Position numbers and translations under genes: made by a program. This document shows, piece after piece, positions 9,801 through 17,647 of a DNA stretch of 64,000 nucleotides. Below the pieces are notes generated by a model. That model made no database searches and had not been told where the DNA came from. It worked only from the letters and a program-made list of their open reading frames with translations. The number at the start of each line of letters is the position of its first letter. The stretch's first letter is position 1. The stretch is from Mesorhizobium sp. 65-26 (GTDB lineage: Bacteria; Pseudomonadota; Alphaproteobacteria; Rhizobiales; Rhizobiaceae): contig MKVL01000010.1 of the NCBI GenBank assembly GCA_001899205.1, forward strand, positions 988,738 through 1,052,737, read 5' to 3'.

Positions 9801-10477
9801 GAACCGGTCCCAAGGCCGGCGGCCCGCATTATCTCAGGCGCTTCCGCAAGGGGCCGGAGGCTGGCACGCACCTTGGAGAGGGCCACAAGGTGACGGCCAC
9901 CGAACTCGCCGACAACCTGCCGGACCCGACGCTCGGCGGCTGGTCGACGCGGCCGGATCGTGTGGCCATCCTGCGGAAGCATCTGCGCGGCAAGGGGGCG
10001 GCGGCAATCGCGGCCGCCGCGAGTCTCGATTTCGGCCAGGTGGATCTGCCCGGGCCGACGGGTGAAGCCAACACATTGTCGCTGTCGCCCCGGGGCAGGG
10101 TGCTGTGCCTCGGGCCAGACGCCGACACGCTGCTTGCCCAGACGATCCAGGCGCTCGCCGCCGGCAATGCCGTGCTCGCGGTGGCGCCGGGCGCGGTGGC
10201 GGCGCTGTCGGCCCTGACCGGCAAGGGGTTGCCGCTGTCGGCGATCGACGGACGGCCGGATCCGGTGGAGGCGCGCTCGCTGCGCGTCGACGTCGTCGCC
10301 TTTTCCGGAACGCCGGAAGCCTCGCGGATCGTGCGCAAGGTGGTCGCCAGTCGCGACGGACCGATCGTGCCGCTGGTCAGCGAGGTGATCAACCCGGCTG
10401 CCTACGCGCATGAACGCGCCGTCTGCGTCGACACCACGGCGGCCGGCGGCAATGCCAGCCTGCTGGCCAGCGCGTGA
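6869..10477 (+). CDS. putA: Bifunctional proline dehydrogenase / L-glutamate gamma-semialdehyde dehydrogenase
   Basis: The 1202-residue enzyme oxidises proline to glutamate in two steps. The N-terminal half is a flavin-dependent proline dehydrogenase barrel, with RLVKGAYWDTEIKRAQ around residues 335-355. The middle is an aldehyde dehydrogenase module with Glu774 in AETGGLNAM and nucleophile Cys808 in SAGQRCSALR. A C-terminal ALDH-like extension of about 180 residues follows. The start at 6869 (MPLDAIRQQIRANYLPDEDEAM) is the family start; there is no ribbon-helix-helix DNA-binding domain, so this PutA is not a self-repressor. That fits the divergent Lrp-type regulator. Confidence 0.95.
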   Translation: MPLDAIRQQIRANYLPDEDEAMKRLASSASLSTTDRKAISARAADLVRAVRGSTDPRLMEVFLSAYGLSTKEGVALMCLAEALLRVPDTETMDDLIADKIAPHDWSAHSGGSSSIFVNASTWALMLTGRVLDEGEGGIEGTLRAMVRRLGEPVIRKAVAAAMREMGEQFVLGRTIAEAVKNGRSMIQKGYLYSFDMLGEAARTEADALRYHRAYSDAISSLDSGSNGPDIRYNHGISVKLSALHPRYEVAQKEKMLPVMAERLLSLALAARHARMGLNIDAEEADRLDLSLDVIERVLAEPELAGWDGFGVVVQAYGPRAAFVIDWLYALARKYDRNIMVRLVKGAYWDTEIKRAQALGLAGYPVFTRKANTDVSYIGCARKLLSMTDRIYPQFATHNAHTVAAILSMAKTRDSFEFQRLHGMGEALHETVRKSEGTRCRIYAPVGAHSDLLAYLVRRLLENGANSSFVHQLTDEEVEPEIIARDPLETVETEGPAANPAIARPSAIFGADRRNSKGFDITDAVTLSAIETAKAAFAGPERWHARPITRAGGSGKARPVVNPAKPSEVIGTIQEASAKQVAAAVGLAVEAQPGWAKRPVAERAAILNRAADLYEAHAVEFFALATREAGKSLSDAVAELREAVDFLRYYATEAANAEAGTEARGAIACISPWNFPLAIFTGQIAAALVTGNAVIAKPAEQTPLIAFRAVEMLREAGVPEDVIQLLPGDGPSVGAPLTADPRIAGVCFTGSTEVAKLIEKQLAETAAPDAMLIAETGGLNAMIVDSTALPEQAVRDILASAFQSAGQRCSALRVLYVQKDVEKKMLEMLKGAMAALEVGDPWRISTDVGPVIDDEAQASIRDYCTRMGLEGRLIAKLETPKDGRFVAPHVFRVKGIEEMEREVFGPVLHVATFEADGIDGVISAINRKGYGLTFGLHTRIEGRVQHFVDGIHAGNIYVNRNQIGAVVGSQPFGGEGLSGTGPKAGGPHYLRRFRKGPEAGTHLGEGHKVTATELADNLPDPTLGGWSTRPDRVAILRKHLRGKGAAAIAAAASLDFGQVDLPGPTGEANTLSLSPRGRVLCLGPDADTLLAQTIQALAAGNAVLAVAPGAVAALSALTGKGLPLSAIDGRPDPVEARSLRVDVVAFSGTPEASRIVRKVVASRDGPIVPLVSEVINPAAYAHERAVCVDTTAAGGNASLLASA

Positions 10478-10558
10478 GCGGGTGGCGTTCGAGCCACCCG
10501 ATGCCAGACCTGCCCGCGCCGTGGAGGTGATTACACTGCGCCCTGAAATGGATTAAGC

Positions 10559-11653
10559 ATGGTCGAAAATCCGACCGGCAAGGCCGAACCGATGGACGAA
10601 ACATCCCCGCCGTTTGAGCTTCCGCCGGTTTCCGTGGTGATCACCTGCTACAACTACCGGACCTATGTCGAGCAGGCCATTCGCTCGGTGCTGGCGCAGA
10701 CCTATCCGAAATGGGAATGCGTGATCGTCGACGACGCATCGACCGACGGCTCGTCCGACCATGTCCGGCAATTGCTGGAGACGATCGGCGATGCACGGTT
10801 TCGGCTGCTGGCGCGGCCGCAGAATGGCGGGCAGATGCAGGCGTTTCGCGACGGATTCGCGGCGACGGGAGCGCCGTTCGTGGCCTTTCTCGACGCTGAT
10901 GATGCCTGGCTTCCGGATTTTCTCCTGGCGCACCTGTCGGCGCATCTCAACGCCACGCACTCGGCCGCGGTGTCGAGTTCGGATGTGTTTCTGATCAACG
11001 GCGAAGGCACATTGCTCAGTGGTACCTTCGCGGCGCTGCAGAAGCCGCGCGCGGGTTCGGAACGGTCCGGAATCGCCATCCCGCCAGGCGAGCAGCTTGC
11101 TTCCATGATGCCCGCAATCGCCTACCCGTCGCGGCATTCGGTGACCTATTTCGCGCCAGCCATATCGGGCTGGCTGTGGGCGCCATGCTCGGCCATCCTG
11201 TATCGGCGCGGCGCGCTGGAACCGGTATTGTCGTTTCCGTTCAAGGCGAAAGGCGGCGCGGATTACCTGACCGCGACCTGCGCGCATCTGGCGGGCGGCA
11301 GCCTGATCCTTTCCGAGAGCCTTGGCCTTTATCGACTGCACGGCTCGAACCTGTCCACCGGCGTCGCCTTCGCGGGCGGCCATGTGCGTCAATCGCCCGC
11401 TTACAGGGCCTATCGGAACGTTCTCGCCTCGGACGCCGTCGATTATGCCCTGGCGAATTCGGGCTGGCTGAGCGACGCCAACGGGTACGGTTTCATGCCG
11501 GGTTTTCTGAAGCAGCATGTGAGCCGCTTCAAGCATCTGTCCGACGATCCGAGGCTTATACGCTTCCTGGCCAGGGGACGGCCCTGGCTGAGGCTTCGCA
11601 TGCACCTGGCGCGCATGTTGCGCCGGGTGCGCGGGGGGACGGCCCGACCCTGA
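10559..11653 (+). CDS. Family 2 glycosyltransferase
   Basis: The 364-residue protein has a GT-A fold N-terminal domain: PVSVVITCYNYRTYVEQAI (23-41), VIVDDASTDGS (55-65) and the metal-binding DADD (112-115) in AFLDADDAWLPDF. It probably transfers a sugar from a nucleotide donor to a surface polysaccharide or similar acceptor in the cytoplasm. No membrane helix is evident. There are no other polysaccharide genes beside it, so acceptor and pathway are unknown. The start could also be the in-frame ATG at 10592. Confidence 0.85.
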   Translation: MVENPTGKAEPMDETSPPFELPPVSVVITCYNYRTYVEQAIRSVLAQTYPKWECVIVDDASTDGSSDHVRQLLETIGDARFRLLARPQNGGQMQAFRDGFAATGAPFVAFLDADDAWLPDFLLAHLSAHLNATHSAAVSSSDVFLINGEGTLLSGTFAALQKPRAGSERSGIAIPPGEQLASMMPAIAYPSRHSVTYFAPAISGWLWAPCSAILYRRGALEPVLSFPFKAKGGADYLTATCAHLAGGSLILSESLGLYRLHGSNLSTGVAFAGGHVRQSPAYRAYRNVLASDAVDYALANSGWLSDANGYGFMPGFLKQHVSRFKHLSDDPRLIRFLARGRPWLRLRMHLARMLRRVRGGTARP

Positions 11654-11691
11654 CGCACGCGTCGGGCCGGGCAATTTCAGCCGTGAGCTGC

Positions 11692-12006
11692 TCAGGCACC
11701 TTCGACCACGGAGAAGCCTTCGAACTGCGGATGGCCGATATAGTGCACTTTGGTGGTGCCGACATTGCGATGGGCGGCGCGGAAGTTCTCCGATTTCGTC
11801 CAGGCAACGAAGTCCTCATGGCTTGCCCAGACGGTGTGCGAGGCGAAAAGCGTGTAGCCTTCGGTCTCGTTGACCGGCCCCCGCAGCAGATGGAATTCGC
11901 GAAACCCCTTCATCTCGGCAAGGCTGGAATCACGGTTCTTCCACACCGCCTCGAAATCGGTCTCGGAACCTTTCTGCACCTTGAAGCGGTTCATGGCTAT
12001 GTACAT
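11692..12006 (-). CDS. Antibiotic biosynthesis monooxygenase-fold protein, probable haem-degrading HmuQ/HmuD type
   Basis: This 104-residue protein is a single ABM ferredoxin-like domain: MYIAMNRFKVQKGSETDFE at the N-terminus and FVAWTKSENFRAAH in the second half. Small ABM proteins in rhizobial haem loci (HmuQ and HmuD of Bradyrhizobium) open the haem ring to release iron. It is the last gene of a leftward run behind the haem receptor and tonB, 40 bases after tonB, which supports the same role here. Direct haem ligands cannot be assigned by eye. Confidence 0.78.
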   Translation of the reverse strand: MYIAMNRFKVQKGSETDFEAVWKNRDSSLAEMKGFREFHLLRGPVNETEGYTLFASHTVWASHEDFVAWTKSENFRAAHRNVGTTKVHYIGHPQFEGFSVVEGA

Positions 12007-12046
12007 TGGCTGTCCTTTCTGGGTTGCTGAAATTGTTGTGCCCGCT

Positions 12047-13432
12047 TCAGCGGGCGATGCCTATCGGCACGTTGAAAAGCCAGGTCTTGCGGTTGGCTTC
12101 GGGGGGGATGGGCGGAACCGGAGAGGCCCGCTGCACGACGGCCAGCAGCCTCTCGTCCAGTTCCGGCGATCCGGTGCTCTGGATGAGCCTGAGGCCGCTG
12201 ATGTCGCCGTTGGCGCTCACCGTGAACTGTATCCTTGCGATCCCGCCTGTACGGGCGTTGCTGACCGCGCGTTGCGCGACCCTGCGGATTTTTGCCGTCA
12301 CTTTTCCGGGATAGTTGCTGACCGCCGCGTTGCCGACGCCGCTGCCACCGCCGGTGGATGCCAGAGCGCTGGATTTGCTCTTGCCCTCGGCATTTCCGCG
12401 CAAGGCGTTGATCAGGCTGTTGCCCTGCTTGCCCGTGGTCTTCTCCTTGACGACCTTGCCGTCCGCCTTGCCCTCCGGTCGCGCGTGCTCCTTGGGCTTC
12501 TCCTCGGCCTTCCGGGCTGTCGTCGCTTCGGGTTTGCTGGCCTTTCTTTCCCTGGGCTTGGCCTTCGGTGTCGGCTTGGGGGCGGGTTGAGGTTCGACCT
12601 TTCGCGCGGGAGTAGGCTCCGGCTCGGGCTCCACCTGGGCGGTGAGCACCTGCTCGGTTTCAACCGGCTTCGCCTGCGCGACGGGCGCCGCCGGCTGGCT
12701 CACGGCGTTGTCGTCGGGCTCCATTGATTCCGCCGTCAGCACGTCTGGCGCCGGATCGGGGAGGGAGGTCTGGGGCGAGGGCTCGGGAACGGGATCGATC
12801 GCTTGCGGCGGGACAGCCGTCGCCACGTGATCGGGCGCGGCCTGCGCCGGTTCACTCGGCGCGACCGGCAAGGACCTGGCATCCGTCACGGGCTGCAACG
12901 TCTCCGGAACGGCGGCTTCGGCGGGGTCCTCGACCGCGGCAATGGTCTCTGTCACCGGCACCGGCTGCGCCTCTACCGCTTCTACCCCCTTCGGCGTGAC
13001 TATCGGGACAAAGGTGATTTCCATCGCGTCTGGAAATTCGGTCTTGTTGCCGGCCACTTCGGTCGTATCGGAATTGCCGGCCATTTGCATGCCGGCCTGG
13101 TCCGCGCCCTCGATGCGGATGCCGTCGTCCCAGATGCTCAGCATCGCCATCGCCACCGCGACATGGAACAGGATCGAAATGGACAGCGCGCGGCTGAGCG
13201 CCGGACTGCGACCGGCAATCCTGCCCGCCGGGGTGGCGAGGGGTTCCGTGGCGGGTGTGAGTTCGGCGCTGGCACCCGCCAGACCCGCCGTCTCAACCTC
13301 ATCCGTCCTGGGTGCGCGCAGCGCGCCGAGCGGGATGGGAAAGTCCGGATCCCCCGGCTCAAGCGGCAACGCGCCCGGCCCAACGGGGGGCCAGGCGACG
13401 CTGTTTCGCGCGAATGCCGGTTCCAGTCCCAA
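12047..13432 (-). CDS. tonB: TonB energy-transducing protein
   Basis: The 461-residue protein has a long N-terminal cytoplasmic part, one membrane helix at about residues 80-101 (SRALSISILFHVAVAMAML), a long Pro/Glu/Lys-rich periplasmic spacer, and a C-terminal TonB domain containing YPGKVTAKIRRVAQRA and GSPELDERLLAVVQ. It should energise the haem receptor encoded two genes upstream. The start is taken as TTG 13432, with GAGAGGGA just upstream and the preceding gene ending 8 bases before. A longer in-frame start at 13567 lies inside that gene. No exbB or exbD is in the window. Confidence 0.88.
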   Translation of the reverse strand: MGLEPAFARNSVAWPPVGPGALPLEPGDPDFPIPLGALRAPRTDEVETAGLAGASAELTPATEPLATPAGRIAGRSPALSRALSISILFHVAVAMAMLSIWDDGIRIEGADQAGMQMAGNSDTTEVAGNKTEFPDAMEITFVPIVTPKGVEAVEAQPVPVTETIAAVEDPAEAAVPETLQPVTDARSLPVAPSEPAQAAPDHVATAVPPQAIDPVPEPSPQTSLPDPAPDVLTAESMEPDDNAVSQPAAPVAQAKPVETEQVLTAQVEPEPEPTPARKVEPQPAPKPTPKAKPRERKASKPEATTARKAEEKPKEHARPEGKADGKVVKEKTTGKQGNSLINALRGNAEGKSKSSALASTGGGSGVGNAAVSNYPGKVTAKIRRVAQRAVSNARTGGIARIQFTVSANGDISGLRLIQSTGSPELDERLLAVVQRASPVPPIPPEANRKTWLFNVPIGIAR

Positions 13433-13440
13433 CGTCCCTC

Positions 13441-13884
13441 TCAGACGCCGAAGGCGATCTTGGCTTTTGTTTCCGTCTTGAGCTGGCGCGTACAGGCGTT
13501 GGGGTCGACGCCCGTGCCTTCGCACTGTGTCGCGCTGTTGACCAGCACCCGGCTGATCTTGCCGCAATCCGTGCCCGCGAGATCGAACCGCGTTACCTTG
13601 GTCTTGCCCTTCGGCAGATCCTTGAAGTCGAGCACGGTCAGCCGGTCGACGACGCCGGCATCGTTGAAAAGCGCGATCTCGAACGCCGCCTTGCCAAGGT
13701 CGGCGCCGAGTCCGTTGGTGACGACGAAGGTCAGGCGGCAGCCCTTGTCGGAGGGCTGCGCGCCATTCAGCTCGAGCGTCAGGGCAGGGGCCGGCGCGGG
13801 TTCTTCAGCCCACGCCGGCGCCGTCGCAAGCGACATCGCCAACGCCGAGGTCAGCAGACGAAGCGATGCCGTCAAGCCTGTCAT
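13441..13884 (-). CDS. Small exported protein of the haem uptake operon
   Basis: The 147-residue product starts with a signal peptide (MTGLTASLRLLTSALAMSLATAPAWA) and has a mature domain of about 120 residues with a beta-rich look and four cysteines (in KGCRL, GTDCGK, TQCEG and NACTR). I do not recognise its function. It lies between the haem receptor (5 bases upstream) and tonB (8 bases downstream), so it is translated with them and probably works in the periplasm in haem or TonB-dependent transport. Proteins of this kind recur next to tonB in Mesorhizobium haem loci, as far as I recall. Confidence 0.75.
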   Translation of the reverse strand: MTGLTASLRLLTSALAMSLATAPAWAEEPAPAPALTLELNGAQPSDKGCRLTFVVTNGLGADLGKAAFEIALFNDAGVVDRLTVLDFKDLPKGKTKVTRFDLAGTDCGKISRVLVNSATQCEGTGVDPNACTRQLKTETKAKIAFGV

Positions 13885-13889
13885 GATGA

Positions 13890-16124
13890 TCAGCCTCCGA
13901 AGCGCATTGTCGCGGCGAGCTTGAGCGTCACGCCGGGCTCGTAGATCGGGCTCGTGGTGGAGCCATTGAGCGGGTTGACGTATTTGACATCAAACAGATT
14001 GTCGGCGCGGAAGTCGATCTTCAGATTGTCGGTCGCCTGATAGCTGGCGAAGGCGTTGACCAGCGTATAGTCCCTGGCGATCGCGTTGCCCTTGGGCTTG
14101 CCGTTGTACTGCACCTCGCCGCCAACGGTCAGCTTGTCCTCGAGGAAGCGGAAGCCGAGCTGAGCCGAAACCTGCGACGAGGGAATGGTCGAAAGGTCCT
14201 CGCGAACACCGGCATAGCTGACGGTGTGGCCGTTGGTAACCGACGCCGAAAGCCCGGCGAAGCCCCATGCCGCCTCATAGACGCTTTCGAATTCGAAGCC
14301 CTGGATCTTGGCGTTGGCGTAGTTCTGGTACTGCGCGCAGGTCGGAATGTAGTAACCGCCGGGCACCCAGATCGGCGGCAGGCCGGGCAGGTACGGGCAA
14401 CCGTTGTTGCCGACGCCGACGTCGTCGTTCAGGCCGATATAGTCGTCGACATCATTATGGAAATACGCGGCCTTTATGCGCAGCGCGTCGTCGGGCTGGA
14501 AGACGCCGTTGGTCTTGTAGTTGACGCCGGCTTCCCAGGTCTTGCCGGTCTCCGGCTTCAGGTTGGGATTGGGCAGGAACGGAAACACCACGCCGGCAGG
14601 GTGAAGGCCGCTGATCAGCGTTTCGGTGATCGACGGCGAGCGGTAACCCTCGGCGTAGGTGGTGTAGAATTGCAGGCCTTCCAGGCCGGCGCTCTCGAAG
14701 GGCGAGATGCCGACGGTGATGCGCGGCGACAGGCGGTCGCCCGACGTGTCGTTGGCATCGCTCTTGAGGCTGTAGCTGTCGTAGCGAAGGCCGGCGACGA
14801 CTTCCAGCCACTCCCAGGAGATCTTGTCCTGGACATAGGCACCGGAAACGCGACGCTTGCCGGAAGGCGTGTAGAAGCTGTCGCTTCCGCTCGGGCCGAC
14901 ATTCTTGACGTCGTCGCTCACCCAGTCGCCACCATAGGTCAGCTCGTGCGCCAGCGCGCCGGTCTCGAACCGGGACGTGTTCCAGATATCGAGGCTAAGG
15001 GTGCCCATGTCGTAGGCGGACACCGATCCGGCCGGCACCGTGATCGCCCCGCCGGTGGACGGGTCGTAGCGGTTGAGCGGGATCAGGCTCGTCTGGTTGA
15101 GACTGGTCTTGCCATAGGAAGCGTTGATGTGCAGGTCGAGCCAGCTCTTGGCGTCATCGGTGATGTTGTAGCGGGCGGTGAAGGTGTTCTGCTTCAGGCC
15201 GACGTCGTAAGCGGGCACGCCGCTGCTCACTTCCTGCCAATTGTCGCTGGTGCCGTTCCAGCCGAGTTTCAGCTCGCTGTTTTCGGTCGGCCGGATCGTG
15301 GTCTTGATCAGTCCGCTCAGCACGTCGAATCCGGAGCCGTTGACGGTGTTGCCGCCGCCATCCTTGTAGTTTCCATAGTCGCGATAAACGATGTTGCCGA
15401 GGACGTCCCAGTTCTCGTTCATGCGGTAGGCGCCGGAAGCGCTGGTCGTCCAACCCTTGCCGTTGGTTTCGTAGCGCGCGGTCGCCGACGCCGCCCAGGT
15501 CTCGCCGTCACGCAGGAAGTCGGCCGCGTCCTTGGTCTCGAAGAAGACCACGCCGCCGATCGCGCCCGAACCATAGGTGTTGGCGACCGGACCGCGCACG
15601 ACATCGGCGGATTTCAGCAGCTCGGGGTCGATGTAGAAGGTCGATTGCGTGCCATGGCCGGAGCGCTGGAAATCCTGGCGGGCGCCGTCGACGATCACCT
15701 GCACGCGGCCGAAATCCTGCAGGCCGCGAATGTTGACGCTGGAGGCGACGCGTCGCGCGTCTGACTGCATGGTTATGCCGGGGACACCGAAGAAGACATC
15801 GTTCGGCGTCGTCGCCATGCGGCGGTCCAGCTGCTCCTGGTCGACATGGCTGACGGAAGCAAGCGACTGGATAGCGGTCTCGCCGGTGCGGCTGAGAATC
15901 AGAATCTTGTCGAGAAGCGTGGCGCCGTCGGCGGCCTTTTCTTCCTTGGGCTTTGCCTGTTCGGCCTGCTGATCCTGGGCCGGTTTGGCCTGCTGGGCGG
16001 AGGCGGGAGAAGCGATAAGTGCAATTGCCGCCACGCCCGCCAGCAACGCCACTCCATTCAATGCAAGGCAGCTTGCCGGAACACAATCCGTCCGATCACC
16101 CCGCGCCCAATTCGCCAACCCCAT
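13890..16124 (-). CDS. hmuR: TonB-dependent outer-membrane haem receptor
   Basis: The 744-residue protein is a TonB-dependent beta-barrel. It has a signal sequence ending ASPASAQQ, a Lys/Gln/Glu-rich linker, a TonB-box-like stretch (LLDKILILSRTG), a plug domain with NIRGLQDFGRVQVIVDGARQ, and a C-terminal aromatic end. Haem receptor features are present: YRSPS in place of FRAP, NPNL at 519-522, and His508 between them in GLHPAG. ATG 16124 was chosen because TTTGGAG precedes it and the signal peptide follows; the longer start at 16229 has no such site. It is divergent from hmuP across an iron-box region. Confidence 0.92.
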   Translation of the reverse strand: MGLANWARGDRTDCVPASCLALNGVALLAGVAAIALIASPASAQQAKPAQDQQAEQAKPKEEKAADGATLLDKILILSRTGETAIQSLASVSHVDQEQLDRRMATTPNDVFFGVPGITMQSDARRVASSVNIRGLQDFGRVQVIVDGARQDFQRSGHGTQSTFYIDPELLKSADVVRGPVANTYGSGAIGGVVFFETKDAADFLRDGETWAASATARYETNGKGWTTSASGAYRMNENWDVLGNIVYRDYGNYKDGGGNTVNGSGFDVLSGLIKTTIRPTENSELKLGWNGTSDNWQEVSSGVPAYDVGLKQNTFTARYNITDDAKSWLDLHINASYGKTSLNQTSLIPLNRYDPSTGGAITVPAGSVSAYDMGTLSLDIWNTSRFETGALAHELTYGGDWVSDDVKNVGPSGSDSFYTPSGKRRVSGAYVQDKISWEWLEVVAGLRYDSYSLKSDANDTSGDRLSPRITVGISPFESAGLEGLQFYTTYAEGYRSPSITETLISGLHPAGVVFPFLPNPNLKPETGKTWEAGVNYKTNGVFQPDDALRIKAAYFHNDVDDYIGLNDDVGVGNNGCPYLPGLPPIWVPGGYYIPTCAQYQNYANAKIQGFEFESVYEAAWGFAGLSASVTNGHTVSYAGVREDLSTIPSSQVSAQLGFRFLEDKLTVGGEVQYNGKPKGNAIARDYTLVNAFASYQATDNLKIDFRADNLFDVKYVNPLNGSTTSPIYEPGVTLKLAATMRFGG

Positions 16125-16221
16125 GTCCCAACTCCAAAATCCAGGTTCATCGCTGGCTGGCCCATGTCGGTTGACCGGAGGCTCGCTGGCATTCTTGCAT
16201 CGTGTCCGGCATCTTAAATGT

Positions 16222-16236
16222 TGACTCATTTAGTCC
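16222..16236. promoter_or_regulatory. Weak second iron-responsive operator match
   Basis: TGACTCATTTAGTCC fits TGA-N9-TC with one base off the TGA-N9-TCA iron box. It lies about 100 bases upstream of hmuR and about 40 bases from the better box. Confidence is low because a single box of this length arises often by chance. Confidence 0.25.
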
Positions 16237-16259
16237 GGTATTGCACTGACTAGTAAACA

Positions 16260-16274
16260 TGATTATTCAAGTCA
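16260..16274. promoter_or_regulatory. IRO-box-like RirA operator between hmuR and hmuP
   Basis: TGATTATTCAAGTCA is an exact TGA-N9-TCA match to the iron-responsive operator bound by RirA. On the minus strand it overlaps a -35-like TTGACT (16270-16275) for hmuR. It is 72 bases upstream of hmuP. Its place in the only intergenic region shared by both haem operons, in a genome that encodes RirA nearby, supports a real site. Confidence 0.65.
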
Positions 16275-16346
16275 AGAAATGAATCGTCATTCCACGCAAG
16301 GTGCTGGAGCGGTCGCGGCCGCAGGCGCCAGAAGGGGTCGAACCAG

Positions 16347-16556
16347 ATGAATACGCACAATCCCGATGACTTCCGCTATCGCTTCCGCCGCCCCTCGCAA
16401 CAGGCGCCGGGCCGGCTTGATTCCAGTCATCTTTCGGTTCGGACCCTATCCAGCAACTCGCTCTTCCAGGGCGACCACGAGATCGGCATCGAGCACCACG
16501 GGGCGCTCTACAGGCTGAAGATCACCCGTCAGGGCAAGCTCATTCTCAACAAGTAG
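16347..16556 (+). CDS. hmuP: Haemin uptake protein HmuP
   Basis: This 69-residue protein carries the HemP/HmuP signature in its last 25 residues (EIGIEHHGALYRLKITRQGK and then LILNK). In Bradyrhizobium and Sinorhizobium HmuP is a small DNA-binding co-activator needed for expression of the haem receptor hmuR. It is divergent from hmuR and precedes hmuS by 25 bases, the classical rhizobial order. AGAAGGGG lies upstream of the ATG. Confidence 0.92.
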   Translation: MNTHNPDDFRYRFRRPSQQAPGRLDSSHLSVRTLSSNSLFQGDHEIGIEHHGALYRLKITRQGKLILNK

Positions 16557-16581
16557 GCGCAAGGCAAGCAGGGATTAAGAC

Positions 16582-17637
16582 ATGGACCAGCGCGTAAAAC
16601 CCACGCCACACGAAATCCGACGGGCCCGGGCGGACAATCCGAAAGCGCGAGAGCGCGATCTGGCCATCCAACTCGGTATCTCCGAGGCCGAACTGGTCGC
16701 CGCGCATTGCGGCGAGGGGGTCGTGCGCGTCGAGCCGCGCGTCAACGACCTGCTGACGGGCCTGGAGGCGGTGGGCGAGGTGATGGCGCTGACCCGCAAC
16801 GAAAGCGCCGTGCACGAGAAGATCGGCGTCTACGACAAGGTGGTCACCGGCAACAACAATGCCATGGTGCTGGGTGAGCACATCGACCTGCGCATCTTCC
16901 CAAAGGTCTGGGCGCACGGCTTTGCCGTCGAGAAGCGCGACGGCGACGAGATCCGGCGCAGCCTGCAGTTCTTCGACGCTGCCGGTGAGGCCGTGCACAA
17001 GGTGCATCTCAAGCCGGCATCCAACCTCTATGCTTATCAGAAGCTCGTGGCGTCGCTTGAATCGACGAACCAGGAACCGGTCGTCGCGATCTCAACGACG
17101 GGCCTCGATGTCGAGACCGGAGCGCCGGACGCAACGGCCGACGCCCTGGACCTGCGCGACCGCTGGAGCCGTCTGACCGACGTGCATCAGTTCTTCGGCA
17201 TGCTGAAGACCCTGAAGCTCAGCCGCCGTCAGGCGGTGCGCATGGTCGGCCAGGACTATGCCTGGCTGCTCGATCGCGATGCCGTCGCCGCCATGTTCCA
17301 CCATGCGGCGGCCGAAGCCATGCCCATCATGTGCTTCGTCGGCAATCGCGGCTGCATCCAGATCCATTCCGGACCGGTCAAGTCGATCAAGCCGATGGGG
17401 CCGTGGATCAACGTTCTCGACGAGACCTTCCACCTGCACCTGCGCACGGACCACATCGACGAGGTCTGGGCGGTGCGCAAGCCGACCAAGGACGGGCATG
17501 TCACCTCGCTCGAGGTCTATGATGCCAAGGGCGAGATGATCATCCAGTTCTTCGGCAAACGCCACGAAGGGGAAATCGAGCGCGCCGACTGGCGCTCGCT
17601 TGCGGAGAACCTGCCGCGCATCCCGACCGCAGCCTGA
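16582..17637 (+). CDS. hmuS: Haemin-degrading factor HmuS
   Basis: The 351-residue protein is a HemS/ChuX-family tandem repeat, with two structurally similar halves (KVWAHGFAVEKRDGDEIRRS in the first and FHLHLRTDHIDEVWAVRKP in the second). Such proteins receive haem from the ABC importer in the cytoplasm and traffic or degrade it. It sits between hmuP and hmuT; the hmuT start is 10 bases after its stop. The N-terminal PHEIRRARADNPKARERDLA motif is typical of the family. Confidence 0.92.
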   Translation: MDQRVKPTPHEIRRARADNPKARERDLAIQLGISEAELVAAHCGEGVVRVEPRVNDLLTGLEAVGEVMALTRNESAVHEKIGVYDKVVTGNNNAMVLGEHIDLRIFPKVWAHGFAVEKRDGDEIRRSLQFFDAAGEAVHKVHLKPASNLYAYQKLVASLESTNQEPVVAISTTGLDVETGAPDATADALDLRDRWSRLTDVHQFFGMLKTLKLSRRQAVRMVGQDYAWLLDRDAVAAMFHHAAAEAMPIMCFVGNRGCIQIHSGPVKSIKPMGPWINVLDETFHLHLRTDHIDEVWAVRKPTKDGHVTSLEVYDAKGEMIIQFFGKRHEGEIERADWRSLAENLPRIPTAA

Positions 17638-17647
17638 GGACCGTGCC

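Noticed and set aside
8264-10411. A 715-codon minus-strand frame inside putA
   Set aside because: It lies wholly within a confidently called gene and its product is a low-complexity Arg/Gly/Asp sequence.
14226-15764. A 512-codon plus-strand frame opposite the haem receptor
   Set aside because: The receptor has clear motifs in the other strand; this frame is an antisense shadow.
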